Positions 7,674 to 15,905 of a DNA stretch of 64,000 bases are shown here, piece by piece; the stretch's first letter is position 1; every line of letters starts with the position of its first letter. The DNA comes from a virus, in IMG/VR virus record IMGVR_UViG_3300042301_005010, positions 1 to 64,000 of that record. One strand, written 5' to 3'. A program made the translations under genes and the position numbers. Under the pieces are notes generated by a model. The model searched no databases, was not told where the DNA came from, and worked only from the letters and a program-made list of their open reading frames with translations.

Positions 7674-8152
7674 CGCTCTCGCTCCCCTCAGCCCCAGCAC
7701 CTGAGCCCCTAGCCCCGCACAAGCGCCGCCCAGCCGCCGGCCCCGCTTTCGTCCTGCCTGGTTTCGCGTGTTTTGCCTGCTCGGACACCGGCATCGTCGG
7801 CAACCACGACCGGGCGATCAACGAGTTCATCCCCGACTACGACGTCCTCCCTTCCGGGGAGGTCGGTCCTGGGTCTGATCCGGCGATCATCTGCTGCTGC
7901 AATGCCGCCTACCCCAGGGAAGGCCGCGGCGGCTTTCGCGATTCCGCCGGCCCTCGCCGTCTCGAGACCGCGGCCGGTCCTCGCATGGTGGGCTGTGAGC
8001 TGGATCAGCAGGCCATCGAGGCCATCCACCGCAATCGCCGCCAGCGCGCCCTCGCTGGTGTTCAGGCCACCGCTGAGCAGGCCCGCCAGTTGAAGGCCAA
8101 CACCCAGGCCGCTGTCGCCGGCCTGTTGCCCTCCATGCCCGGGAGCCTCTGA
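7670..8152 (+). CDS. Hypothetical protein, 160 aa, cysteine-containing
   Basis: The ATG at 7670 overlaps the upstream stop (ATGA), so it is coupled to the replication gene. Residues ~34-80 contain CFACSDTG and an IICCCNAAYP segment that could bind metal. The C-terminus is helical (DQQAIEAIHRNRRQRALAG). No family recognised. The stop overlaps the next start as TGATG. Confidence 0.7.
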   Translation: MTLSLPSAPAPEPLAPHKRRPAAGPAFVLPGFACFACSDTGIVGNHDRAINEFIPDYDVLPSGEVGPGSDPAIICCCNAAYPREGRGGFRDSAGPRRLETAAGPRMVGCELDQQAIEAIHRNRRQRALAGVQATAEQARQLKANTQAAVAGLLPSMPGSL

Positions 8153-8490
8153 TGGCCACCCACATCGCCCCCGCCCGCCCGCTGCCAGATATCGGCGCCG
8201 TGCTGCTATGCCTGGAGCGTGGCTCCACTGCCGCCTATCCCGTCACGGTTGATCGGCACCTGGGCCGTTACTTCTTCGCCGGAGATCACCGTTTCCACGT
8301 CTACGACGATTGGAAGGTGGGCACCACCAGGCACACCTGGCTCACGGCCGCGGCCATGGTCTGGCTTGCCAGCCCTGAGGAGCAGGTTTCCCTGGAGAAC
8401 CTCCACGAGGAGCTGGCCACGGCTTCTCGGGCCCCCTGGCAGCCCCCCGCGTCACCGGTTGGCCCTCCAGAGCCCACCGAGAACTGGTAA
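8152..8490 (+). CDS. Hypothetical protein, 112 aa
   Basis: Coupled to the previous gene by a TGATG overlap. Contains a strand-rich middle (YPVTVDRHLGRYFFAGDHRFHVYDDWKVG) and a helical end with a Pro-rich tail. Unknown function. It is part of the plus-strand early operon. Confidence 0.65.
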   Translation: MATHIAPARPLPDIGAVLLCLERGSTAAYPVTVDRHLGRYFFAGDHRFHVYDDWKVGTTRHTWLTAAAMVWLASPEEQVSLENLHEELATASRAPWQPPASPVGPPEPTENW

Positions 8491-8509
8491 CCCCACGCTC
8501 CCCACCCCC

Positions 8510-8665
8510 ATGCTCATTTTCTGCAGAACCCGAGAGGTGCACCCCTTTGGTGCCCGTTGGCGTCACAAGCTCCCCTTCGGCTGGGAGCTCCGCTGGCAGC
8601 GCCCAAACCGCCCGGTCGTTGCCGTGTGCAGCCACAGCAGCTGGAAGCACGTAAAGCCATGGTGA
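8510..8665 (+). CDS. Small basic protein, 51 aa
   Basis: The ATG at 8510 gives 51 residues rich in Trp, His, Arg and Cys, ending SSWKHVKPW. The stop lies inside ATGGTGA, so termination overlaps the next start at 8659, as in neighbouring genes. The composition suggests nucleic-acid binding, but no family is recognised. Confidence 0.5.
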   Translation: MLIFCRTREVHPFGARWRHKLPFGWELRWQRPNRPVVAVCSHSSWKHVKPW

Positions 8666-9321
8666 ACACCTTGTTTCGACCGGAGCCAACCACCTGGCTG
8701 CCAGCCCAGGAGCTGCCCGTTCAACCGGCCGCGGCCGGTGGCTACTTAACCCCCAGCGGAGAGGAGCTGTTCTCCGCCCGAGGCATCCTCGATCGGGTCT
8801 ATCCCCCCCCTGCCCTGCAGCTGGCCCGCAACCCGGTGGTGCATCGTGCCTGCATCGCTTATGCCAACAGTCTCCACAACCCGGAGGTGAGCGGAGCGGG
8901 GCCCTGGTCGCCCGCTGTGGCGCCGTTCACCGATCAGCTCAGCACCATCGCCCCGCTTATCGGCCATCCCTTCTGGGCCAACCTGGAGGTGCTGGCAGCA
9001 CCGATCCATGTGCGGCACCGCCGCCTGCCGATAGCCACCACAGCAGAGCTGCTGGTCCGTTTCTCCAATGGCGGGGAAATCGGCATTGGCCTCTGCCAGA
9101 GCGCTGCCAGCAATCAGCTTGACCCGTTCCGCATTGCCGCCGAAGTTGGAGCAGCTATTGCCCTGCTCGGGGACAGCTGCTTCTGGTGGCCGCGGCGTGC
9201 GTTCGTCCTGTTCTGCAGTCCTGAGCGCACCACGGTGGAAATGATCGATGTAGACACGGCCCTGGGCTGCTGGATCGATGCGATCGATGCCTACCGCTTC
9301 ATGGCCAGAACCATGAACTGA
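8659..9321 (+). CDS. PD-(D/E)XK nuclease-fold protein, apparently lacking the active site
   Basis: 220 residues from the ATG at 8659. Residues ~100-215 follow the order of phage RecB/Cas4-like nuclease domains: a strand region before an AELLVRFSNGGEIGIGL hairpin, then a helix where these proteins have QLxxY (RIAAEVGAAIALLG), then FVLFCSPERTTVEMIDV and a helix. Where active relatives carry D...(D/E)xK, this protein has AEL and GLCQSA, so the catalytic acid and lysine appear to be lost. It may act as a structural or inhibitory paralogue. The fold assignment is inference from pattern, not from a search. Confidence 0.45.
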   Translation: MVNTLFRPEPTTWLPAQELPVQPAAAGGYLTPSGEELFSARGILDRVYPPPALQLARNPVVHRACIAYANSLHNPEVSGAGPWSPAVAPFTDQLSTIAPLIGHPFWANLEVLAAPIHVRHRRLPIATTAELLVRFSNGGEIGIGLCQSAASNQLDPFRIAAEVGAAIALLGDSCFWWPRRAFVLFCSPERTTVEMIDVDTALGCWIDAIDAYRFMARTMN

Positions 9322-9359
9322 AAGGTGCGGTTTTGAGCCCCTCGAAGCCGCGGCCGCCC

Positions 9360-9587
9360 ATGGTGCAGGTGTGGGTCTGGTTTGTGGGCCAGGCTGAGTG
9401 GAAGCGGATGAGCATCCGGGAGAGCGATCTGCCCCTGATTGGATCGCCCACAGCACTGATCACCGTGGAGGGCGATGGGTTCCAGGCCACGCCCATGCCG
9501 GGCTGGCGAGTGACCCGGGAGCGGCCTGGCCATGGTGGCCCACCTCTCCAGGCCAGCACTTTGATGGGGAGGCCTGGAGATGGCTGA
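9360..9587 (+). CDS. Hypothetical protein, 75 aa
   Basis: Start at the ATG at 9360 (MVQVWVWFVGQAEWKR). A TTG at 9333 is in frame upstream. A strand-rich N-terminus precedes ALITVEGDGFQATPMPGWR. It overlaps the next gene by 8 bp. No family recognised. Confidence 0.6.
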   Translation: MVQVWVWFVGQAEWKRMSIRESDLPLIGSPTALITVEGDGFQATPMPGWRVTRERPGHGGPPLQASTLMGRPGDG

Positions 9588-9879
9588 GGGAACTGTGGTT
9601 TTTCACGTCGGCACAGGCCCCGCCTGGCCGAGGCTGCAGCAGGCCAATCCGCTGGCCGCGGCCCGTGAGCAGCTGGATGCAGCGGTCGCCGGCCTTCTTG
9701 AGGCAGCCACCGCTGAGCTGAGCGGTGATGTTCTGCTCCGCAAGGCCCTGGCCGATGGCCAGCAGATGGAGCGCCATCGCGTGATGGCCCTGCTGCTAGA
9801 TCGCCTGGAGCAATACCCCCGGCCCTCTGACACCCGCCGCATGCTCCTGCTCGACCTGCTGGAGGACGTGAAGGGATGA
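9580..9879 (+). CDS. Hypothetical helical protein, 99 aa
   Basis: A mostly alpha-helical small protein (AAAREQLDAAVAGLLEAA, RHRVMALLLDRLEQYPRP). The stop is coupled to the next gene by ATGA. No domain recognised. Confidence 0.65.
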   Translation: MAEGTVVFHVGTGPAWPRLQQANPLAAAREQLDAAVAGLLEAATAELSGDVLLRKALADGQQMERHRVMALLLDRLEQYPRPSDTRRMLLLDLLEDVKG

Positions 9880-10364
9880 GCACCACCAAATCACTACAAC
9901 CGAGGCCTGAGACCATGTTCAACTGGAGCAAAGACGACATAGCCCTCTTTGAGGCCTACGTCACAGGAGTTAAGGGAGCCCTGCCCGGGGACACGGAAGC
10001 TCTGTTTACGCTTCGAGGACTGCGGGCCGTTGAGTACCTGGTCGCTCAGCGCATGGCCTCCCCCATTCGCGCCATGACCGCCCTGGAAGCCTGCCTGGAA
10101 GTCGTGAAAGCTGAGGTAGAGCGTGCCCAGAAGTTGCACCCCGCCTGGCCCTCTGACCCTCTCCACGCCCTTGCGATCCTCGGCGAAGAGTTTGGCGAGC
10201 TCACCCGAGCCATGGTTCAGCTGACCTACGAACGGGAGAAAGTCAGCAGCCCAGCTGGCGTGGCTGAGGAGGCCCTGAAAACCGCTGCCATGGCCCTCCG
10301 CTTGCTGCTTCACCTCAACGACTACCGCTACATCCAGCGGTTTTCGGGTAAGAGGCCGACATGA
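9876..10364 (+). CDS. MazG-like nucleotide pyrophosphohydrolase
   Basis: 162 residues with an all-alpha layout. LHALAILGEEFGELTRAMV carries the EExxE metal-binding motif, and a second helix with conserved Glu (GVAEEALKTAAMALRLL) supplies the other ligands, as in MazG/dUTPase-like NTP pyrophosphohydrolases. Such phage enzymes hydrolyse non-canonical or (p)ppGpp-related nucleotides and are frequent in cyanophages. It sits between small replication-operon genes, coupled on both sides by ATGA. Substrate cannot be told from sequence. Confidence 0.72.
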   Translation: MSTTKSLQPRPETMFNWSKDDIALFEAYVTGVKGALPGDTEALFTLRGLRAVEYLVAQRMASPIRAMTALEACLEVVKAEVERAQKLHPAWPSDPLHALAILGEEFGELTRAMVQLTYEREKVSSPAGVAEEALKTAAMALRLLLHLNDYRYIQRFSGKRPT

Positions 10365-10888
10365 GCACCACCACCACCCGCCTGCCCCTGGCCACCGCTG
10401 ATGAAGTGGCCGCCCAGGTGCTGGAGCTGCTGAAGCCTCATTGCGAGCGGATCGACATCGCCGGCAGCATTCGCCGCCGCCGGCCCACCATTGGCGACCT
10501 GGAGATCGTCTGCATCCCCAAGCCTTACGACGCCTCTCCCCTGTTCTGCTCTGGCATCGCCACCGTGGTGAACCAGTGGGAAAAGGGGAAAGGGGAGCTG
10601 CCCTGCCGCTACACCCAGCGAATCCTGCCGTGGCATGGGATGAAGCTCAATCTGTTCATGCCTCACCCGGATGGCTACGGCCTCCAGCTGGCGATCAGAA
10701 CCGGCTCTGCAGAATGGAGCCATCGCCTGCTGGCCGCGGCATGGGTCCGGGCCGGCTTCACATCGAAGGACGGCCTGATGCGCCGGAGCAGCGACGGGGC
10801 CATTTGCCCCACACCCTCGGAAGAGGCCCTGTTTCGGATGCTCGGGATATCTTGGGTTGATCCCACCGCACGGGAGATCAGGGGGTGA
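10361..10888 (+). CDS. Truncated PolX/polymerase-beta-type nucleotidyltransferase
   Basis: 175 residues. AGSIRRRRPTIGDLEIVCIP matches the GS...R...GD(D/E) core of polymerase-beta nucleotidyltransferases. RTGSAEWSHRLLAAAW and SEEALFRMLGISWVDPTARE match the end of the PolX palm/thumb region. The fingers, 8-kDa and exonuclease parts are absent. Where relatives have K-(V/L)-D-L with the third catalytic Asp, this one reads KLNLF (Asn). It may be weakly active or inactive as a polymerase, or have another acceptor. Confidence 0.72.
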   Translation: MSTTTTRLPLATADEVAAQVLELLKPHCERIDIAGSIRRRRPTIGDLEIVCIPKPYDASPLFCSGIATVVNQWEKGKGELPCRYTQRILPWHGMKLNLFMPHPDGYGLQLAIRTGSAEWSHRLLAAAWVRAGFTSKDGLMRRSSDGAICPTPSEEALFRMLGISWVDPTAREIRG

Positions 10889-11190
10889 TCGTCAGGGTTG
10901 GAGAACTGCGCAGCTACGAGGTCGAAGGCCAACTGCGCTACGGGGATCTTTGCACGGTGCGGGCCATCGCTGCCGTTGCCGCCATGGCCCGGGAGTTCAA
11001 CATCCAGTTGAGGCATGAGCTGCACCGCGTCGACAACTTGGAAGAGATGCGCCGTGCGGAGATCCTGTCCCCGCGGCCTCTCCCGCCCCTCCTGGTGATC
11101 GATGAGGTCGGCCCCCCGCATTCCTCGGCCCCTGGCCCCACACCACGGTTTGGGCAGCTGTCCTGCCTCCGGCGTCAGCGGTCCCGATGA
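10885..11190 (+). CDS. Hypothetical protein, 101 aa
   Basis: The GTG at 10885 overlaps the preceding stop (GTGA). The first ~75 residues are protein-like (a helical AIAAVAAMAREFNIQLRHEL segment). The last ~25 run into the 3' end of a convergent gene and are less convincing. Unknown function. Confidence 0.5.
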   Translation: MIVRVGELRSYEVEGQLRYGDLCTVRAIAAVAAMAREFNIQLRHELHRVDNLEEMRRAEILSPRPLPPLLVIDEVGPPHSSAPGPTPRFGQLSCLRRQRSR

Positions 11191-12068
11191 GCCGGGTGAC
11201 TCGGGGGGAGGGAGTGACGTGGCCACAGTCCTCGATCAACTGGGTCCTGCTGGGCATTCATAAGCAGTGGATCGACAAAGCGCCGCCCGAAAAGCTGGAC
11301 TCTGACCCGTTCGCCATCCCAGACGATCTTGCGGCAGAAGTAGACGGCCACCATTCGCCACTGGTGTGAGGTGGCTCCCTCCCAGGCCCCCCAGCTGCTG
11401 AACGTCCTCCCCCAGCAGTTGCGCTCAGGGGCCAACGGCTCCCCAACCTGGTCCCAGACCAGCTGCAATCGGGCTGCCATCGTCGGATAGCCCATCCGTG
11501 GCAGGCCCGCTTCATGGAGCTCCCTCCTCAGCTTCAGGAAGTCCTCCAGCTTTTGCAGCCACTGCTGCTCCCGCTGCCGCTGCATCGGCGTGCGGTGCTC
11601 GCATAGCCGGACCAGCTCCGGCAGCCGCCGCTGCAAGGCCTCAAACACCGCCCGCTTGATGGCCGCGGCCTGCACCCAATCTCGCTTGCCGCTGGGCAGC
11701 CGGCAGGCCGGGCATGCCCAGCGATGGGGCCTGGAGCAGGCCTGTCGCCTTCGGGGTCGCTGCATCCTTCGCCCGCAGCGGCAAATCATCAGGCCATCGA
11801 ACAGCTGCGGCGGACTGAATTGGTAGTTCGCTTGTATTAGCCGCTCTGCCTGTGCCAGATCAATTGGATCGGCAATGCGCCGCCCTGTCTTCTCCCACCA
11901 GTACCGGAGCTTCATGTCGGTCATGCCGAGCGCAGCTCTTGCTGCGGTCCAGTAGAAGCCAGATCGCAAAAGGGCTTCCAGCCGTTCTACTGGCCCGTAT
12001 CCCTGGCCTTCAGCCAGATCGACATCACCGCAACTCAGGCGGAAAGTCATCGCAGCATCTCGCCGCAT
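11175..12068 (-). CDS. Zinc-ribbon protein resembling a serine-recombinase C-terminal part
   Basis: Start taken at the ATG at 12068. A TTG/GTG start further up to 12122 is possible. Residues ~20-70 form a DNA-binding-like helical region (AARAALGMTDMKLRYWWEKTG). Then comes ICRCGRRM...C...WACPAC, a C4 zinc ribbon like that of large serine recombinases, followed by helices (AAAIKRAVFEALQRRLPEL). No resolvase catalytic domain is present. It is the only minus-strand gene between two plus-strand modules and converges with the gene ending at 11190. Role unknown, possibly a stand-alone DNA-binding regulator. Confidence 0.6.
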   Translation of the reverse strand: MRRDAAMTFRLSCGDVDLAEGQGYGPVERLEALLRSGFYWTAARAALGMTDMKLRYWWEKTGRRIADPIDLAQAERLIQANYQFSPPQLFDGLMICRCGRRMQRPRRRQACSRPHRWACPACRLPSGKRDWVQAAAIKRAVFEALQRRLPELVRLCEHRTPMQRQREQQWLQKLEDFLKLRRELHEAGLPRMGYPTMAARLQLVWDQVGEPLAPERNCWGRTFSSWGAWEGATSHQWRMVAVYFCRKIVWDGERVRVQLFGRRFVDPLLMNAQQDPVDRGLWPRHSLPPSHPAHRDR

Positions 12069-12127
12069 CAATAGATGAGGACGCACCTTATCCACTACGT
12101 TATGAGACAGATACGGCACCACAAGGC
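12069..12127. promoter_or_regulatory. Short divergent promoter region
   Basis: Fifty-nine bp separate divergent starts at 12068 and 12128. The stretch is less GC-rich than its surroundings and contains GTTATGAGACAGATAC, a plausible promoter region for the packaging module. No exact consensus elements are visible. Confidence 0.35.
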
Positions 12128-12778
12128 ATGGTCAAGCGCCGCACCCCCCTGGCAGCAGTCACCGCCCCGACCGAAACCACGCTGGAGGCACTGCTCCAAG
12201 ACCCCACGAACGCCCGGCGCCGCACCCAGCGCAGCACCGGGATGATCGAGCGCTCGCTGCGCGAGTTTGGCGCTGCCCGCTCCCTGGTGGTGGATGAAAC
12301 CGGCAGGATCCTCGCCGGCAATGGCACCGCCGAGGCAGCCGCCGCCATCGGCATCGAGCGGGTGCTGGTGGTCCCGGCCGATGGCCGCACCCTGATTGCC
12401 GTGCAGCGGACGGATCTTTCCCCAGCACAAAAGGCGGAATACGGGGTGGCGGACAACCGCTCCAGTGACACCTCGGAGTTCAACGGCGCGGCGCTGGCGG
12501 CCCTGCTGGAAGACCATGCGGAGCTGGACCTGAGCCCGTGGTTCACCGACGACGAGTTCAAGGCCCTGGTCGACGGGATCGATGAGCTTCCGGATCCACC
12601 AGCGCCCCCGGAGACCTCCCCGGGCCTGACGGTCCAGCTGGTGTTTCCTGACCAGGAGGCCCTGGTGGAGTTCCAGCAGCTGATGGGCCGCCTGGCGGAG
12701 GCGCTGCCGGAGGAGGAGAGCACCGAAGCCCGCCTGGCGCGTGCGGTGGAGGCCCTGCTAGCCCACCGGGGCCGCTGA
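12128..12778 (+). CDS. ParB-like (sulfiredoxin-fold) protein of the packaging module
   Basis: From the ATG at 12128, 216 residues. MIERSLREFGAARSLVVDETG, then ILAGNGTAEAAAAIGIERVLVV, and LSPAQKAEYGVADNRSSD follow the ParB/Srx fold pattern found just upstream of many phage terminases. The G-N-G-T segment replaces the usual D-G-H-R box, as in other phage-borne versions. The C-terminal third is acidic and helical with LTVQLVFPDQEALVEFQQLM. Such proteins bind DNA or nucleotides. The position suggests a role in packaging or DNA marking, by inference. Confidence 0.75.
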   Translation: MVKRRTPLAAVTAPTETTLEALLQDPTNARRRTQRSTGMIERSLREFGAARSLVVDETGRILAGNGTAEAAAAIGIERVLVVPADGRTLIAVQRTDLSPAQKAEYGVADNRSSDTSEFNGAALAALLEDHAELDLSPWFTDDEFKALVDGIDELPDPPAPPETSPGLTVQLVFPDQEALVEFQQLMGRLAEALPEEESTEARLARAVEALLAHRGR

Positions 12779-12847
12779 GCCGTGGCCGCCACCGCCTACC
12801 GCCCTGCTCTGCCCGCGGTGCCCCCACCTGCTTGCCGCGGCAGCGAC

Positions 12848-13630
12848 ATGAGCCTGAAGGATCATGACCGGGTCTATACCCTCCACCAGCAGGGCGTCTC
12901 AGCCCGTGAGATCGCGGACGAGCTGGGGCGGAGCCTTAGCTGCATCTACGGGAGCCTCGCCGATTCCCGCCGGAGCCGTGGGGAGGTGCTTAGGTTCCGG
13001 GGCTTCACCAACCACCTCCAGGCCGGTGGAGATGGGATCGTCACCCAGAAGCCCCGGCTTTCGGTGGCGGTGGTGGTGCACCGCTACCTGGCCGAGGAGA
13101 GCATCGAGGCCCTGGCCAGCAGCTATGAGGTGAGCCGTGCGGCGATTCGCCGCCTGCTGGTGACGGCCGGCGTCACCATCCGGGCGAAGAGGCGCAGCGT
13201 CACCGACCGCTACCGGCCGTGGACCCACGACGAGAGCGCCACCTGCCTGCGGTTGCGGGCGCTGGGCCATGACGCCTCGCTCATCGGGCAGATGATCAAT
13301 CGCAGCACCCTGGCGGTGCGCTGCTGGCTGCGGGAGCACGATCGCCCCAACAATTCGGCCCGGATGGTCGAGAGGGCCCGCCGCCGCCGCGGTGAGCTCT
13401 TGCCGGAGGAAATGCCATCGGATGAGGTGCTTGAGCAGCTGCGCAAGGGCTGGATCGAGGGCCAGACCGTTGCCGCCATGGCCCGTGAGTTCGCCATCCC
13501 ATCCGCCATCGTTTCCGGTGCCCTGAAGCGATCTGGGATCCTGGTGAAACGTGGCCCCAAACCCAACCCGGTTGCGCCAGGCCGCGGCCGCCCTGCCACC
13601 TCGCGGAATGCCGCTGTTTCAGGTTCCTAA
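12848..13630 (+). CDS. Multi helix-turn-helix DNA-binding protein
   Basis: From the ATG at 12848, 260 residues. A GTG at 12782 is in frame. Several HTH-like units follow one another: LHQQGVSAREIADELGRSL, ALASSYEVSRAAIRRLLVTA, RLRALGHDASLIGQMINRS, and GQTVAAMAREFAIPSAIV. Serial HTHs fit a DNA-recognition factor upstream of a terminase, perhaps marking pac/cos. It is 24 bp upstream of the small terminase candidate. Function is inferred from order. Confidence 0.65.
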   Translation: MSLKDHDRVYTLHQQGVSAREIADELGRSLSCIYGSLADSRRSRGEVLRFRGFTNHLQAGGDGIVTQKPRLSVAVVVHRYLAEESIEALASSYEVSRAAIRRLLVTAGVTIRAKRRSVTDRYRPWTHDESATCLRLRALGHDASLIGQMINRSTLAVRCWLREHDRPNNSARMVERARRRRGELLPEEMPSDEVLEQLRKGWIEGQTVAAMAREFAIPSAIVSGALKRSGILVKRGPKPNPVAPGRGRPATSRNAAVSGS

Positions 13631-13654
13631 CCTTTGAGCAGGAGGAACCCTGGG

Positions 13655-14125
13655 GTGGCAAAAAGGAAAGCCGGGGCCACCCCCCCAAAGCCACCTCAAG
13701 ATCGCACCCTATCCAGGGCGGCAGAACGCAACTACCGGGTGCATGCCCTGCTGGGCATGGCGGTGAAGCAGGGCTTCGGGCCGAAGGATCTGATGGACGT
13801 GGCCATCAGGGGCTGGCGGGTCAGCCCTGCCGTTGCCTCGAAGCTGGTCGGCGAGGCCTATGAATTGGCCGTCACCAGCACCAGCCTCTACGACAAGCTG
13901 CGGATGGCCTCCATCCAGCTTTGTCGGATGGAAGACCTCCTGAAGAAGGCCATGGCCAGCAAACAGCTGGGCGTCGCCCTGGGGGTGAACCGTGAGATCA
14001 ACCAGCTGATTCTCACCGTCGAGAAGTTTGAGAAGGCGCTGGAAGAGGTCGGCGACGGCGGTGCTGGGGCTGAACCCCTGACACCAGAGGAGCAGGAGGC
14101 CGAGGACCGGGCCGGTGATTTCTGA
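13655..14125 (+). CDS. Putative terminase small subunit
   Basis: The GTG at 13655 is preceded by AGGAGGAA at about the right distance, which decides this start over the TTG at 13634. The 156-residue protein is basic at the N-terminus and helical (YRVHALLGMAVKQGFGPKDL, REINQLILTVEKFEKALEEV). The stop overlaps the large-subunit start as TGATG. Small terminases bind the packaging site and regulate the motor. The call rests mainly on position and size. Confidence 0.6.
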   Translation: MAKRKAGATPPKPPQDRTLSRAAERNYRVHALLGMAVKQGFGPKDLMDVAIRGWRVSPAVASKLVGEAYELAVTSTSLYDKLRMASIQLCRMEDLLKKAMASKQLGVALGVNREINQLILTVEKFEKALEEVGDGGAGAEPLTPEEQEAEDRAGDF

Positions 14126-15681
14126 TGGACTGGGACGACGAGGCCTGGGCTGAATACGACGCCCAGCTCCGTAGCCAGACCTCCTGTTACAGCTGGCCCC
14201 GGACGGGTCCCGCCGGCCTGCACATCCCCCGGAAGCAAGCTGTTCTTCGCCCCCTGCTGCAGTACGCCCCCCGCCGGGGGCTCTTCTCTGCGGCGCAACG
14301 TGTGCAGCCATGGGACCAGCTTCCGAAGCGCTGGCCCGACTTCGCCGCCCGCACCTTCATCGCCTCCCAGGGCAAGTACCTCCCCTTCGTTCCCTTCGAC
14401 TACCAGCTGGATCTGATCCGCACGATCAGGACCCACCAGAACACCTACGTGCTCAAGAGCCGGCAGACCGGCGTAAGCGAGACCGTCATCTCCTACATGC
14501 TCCAGCAAGCCATCCAGCGGCCGGCGTGGACCGGGATCATTTTTTCCAAAACGGGGGATGACGCTTCAGAGCTTGCGGCTCGAATCAAGGGCCAGGCCGC
14601 ATCCCTGCGCTCCGCCTGCCCTCCCCTCCCGAAGGACAGCGCTCGGAAGCTGGTGTTTCAGGGCCGCGGCTCCCTGCACTTCCTGCCCCCCACCGAGAGG
14701 GCCGCCCGGGGCATCCCGTCAGCGTCGATGATCTTCTTCGATGAAGGCGCCTACATCGAGAAGCTGGCCGGCATCGAGACCGGCGCGATGCCGACCCTGA
14801 AGATGCTGGGCATCAGGGCCCGTGCGGTCTGGGCCACCACTCCAAATGGCCGAAGCGGCCGCTTCCACGAGCACTGGAGCACAAACCATGGAGAGATCCA
14901 GGTCGGCGATCAGCTAGTCAACGGCATCCCCACCCTGCAGTGCAGCCCTAACGGTGAGTTCGCCAAGGTGGCGATCCACTGGAGCCAACATCCGCTCTAC
15001 GTTCTGGATCCGGATTTTGCCGAGAACACCCGCCGCAAGTACCAGCTCACTGAGCAGCGCTACCGGCAGGAGTTCGAGCTCGACTTCGCCGCCACCGATG
15101 CGGAGGTCTACCCGCATCACTTGATCGAAGCGGCCGAGGCCATCGGCGGCCTGCAGCTGGCCACCAGGGGCCACTCTTACGTGATCGGAATCGACCCCAA
15201 CGGATCCGGCGACGACGAATGGGTCACCACGGTGCTCGACATCACCTCCAACCCCTGGCAGGTGGTGGCCCGTTTCAACGACGCCCGCCGCAGCCGCGAC
15301 TACGGCCTGCAGCGCACCGCCCGCCTCATCGACCAGTACAGCCCCGAGATGGTGGCGATCGAGAACAACGGCGTCGGGGCCAACGTGGGGGAGGCCCTGT
15401 CGATCCTCCGGCCCGGTGTGCCGATCGAGGAGTTCGCCACCTCCAAGCCCTCGAAGCTCCGCATGACCGACAGGGTGCTGCTGCTGCTCGAGCAGGGCGA
15501 GCTGGGGATCCCCCCGGACGACATCTACGGCAAGCAGATGCGCACCTTTCGCCAAGGGGCCGACGGCACCCGCGAGGCCGCGGCCGGCTGCCAAGACGAC
15601 GCGGTCATGTCCCTGGCTGCAGCTTGTGAAGCCGGCGCCAGAACGCGGCCGATGATGGCCGAATGGGTCAAGATGGTGTGA
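14125..15681 (+). CDS. terL: Terminase large subunit (packaging ATPase/nuclease)
   Basis: 518 residues, a normal size. The ATPase domain shows a Walker A variant LKSRQTGVSET (~110-120), Walker B MIFFDEG (~202-208) and the coupling motif WATTPNG. The RNase-H-like nuclease domain shows IGIDPNGSGDDE (~354), IENNGVGANVGEAL (~412) and QDDAVMSLAAA (~490), giving the three acidic positions. The enzyme cuts concatemers and drives DNA into the prohead through the portal (gene at 19385). The regulatory cassette lies between the two. Confidence 0.93.
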   Translation: MDWDDEAWAEYDAQLRSQTSCYSWPRTGPAGLHIPRKQAVLRPLLQYAPRRGLFSAAQRVQPWDQLPKRWPDFAARTFIASQGKYLPFVPFDYQLDLIRTIRTHQNTYVLKSRQTGVSETVISYMLQQAIQRPAWTGIIFSKTGDDASELAARIKGQAASLRSACPPLPKDSARKLVFQGRGSLHFLPPTERAARGIPSASMIFFDEGAYIEKLAGIETGAMPTLKMLGIRARAVWATTPNGRSGRFHEHWSTNHGEIQVGDQLVNGIPTLQCSPNGEFAKVAIHWSQHPLYVLDPDFAENTRRKYQLTEQRYRQEFELDFAATDAEVYPHHLIEAAEAIGGLQLATRGHSYVIGIDPNGSGDDEWVTTVLDITSNPWQVVARFNDARRSRDYGLQRTARLIDQYSPEMVAIENNGVGANVGEALSILRPGVPIEEFATSKPSKLRMTDRVLLLLEQGELGIPPDDIYGKQMRTFRQGADGTREAAAGCQDDAVMSLAAACEAGARTRPMMAEWVKMV

Positions 15682-15905
15682 ACCCAGAACATCAGTACCT
15701 GATGATGCCCCTGTCCCGCCCCACAGACTGCGCGGCAGTCGGCGGCCCCACGATCAGCCGTGTCCAAGGCTGCATCAACGACGAGATGAAGGAGTGCGTG
15801 GTTTGCGGCGATGCCGTGGTGCACGACATGACCGAAGACTCCTTCTTCGGTTTTGGCTGCTCCTGCCCCTATGGATCACCGAAAAAGGAGGAGCGCGAGC
15901 CATGA
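15663..15905 (+). CDS. Small zinc-binding-like protein, 80 aa
   Basis: Starts inside the end of terL (19-bp overlap). An ATG at 15702 is an alternative. Contains ECVVCGDAVVHDM and a later CSCP, a possible knuckle. The stop overlaps the next start (CATGA). Unknown function. Confidence 0.5.
   Translation: MGQDGVNPEHQYLMMPLSRPTDCAAVGGPTISRVQGCINDEMKECVVCGDAVVHDMTEDSFFGFGCSCPYGSPKKEEREP

Noticed and set aside
11187-11369. 60-codon plus-strand ORF starting with an ATGA overlap
   Set aside because: It lies antisense to the zinc-ribbon gene (11175-12068) whose frame continues through it. Content is not convincing.
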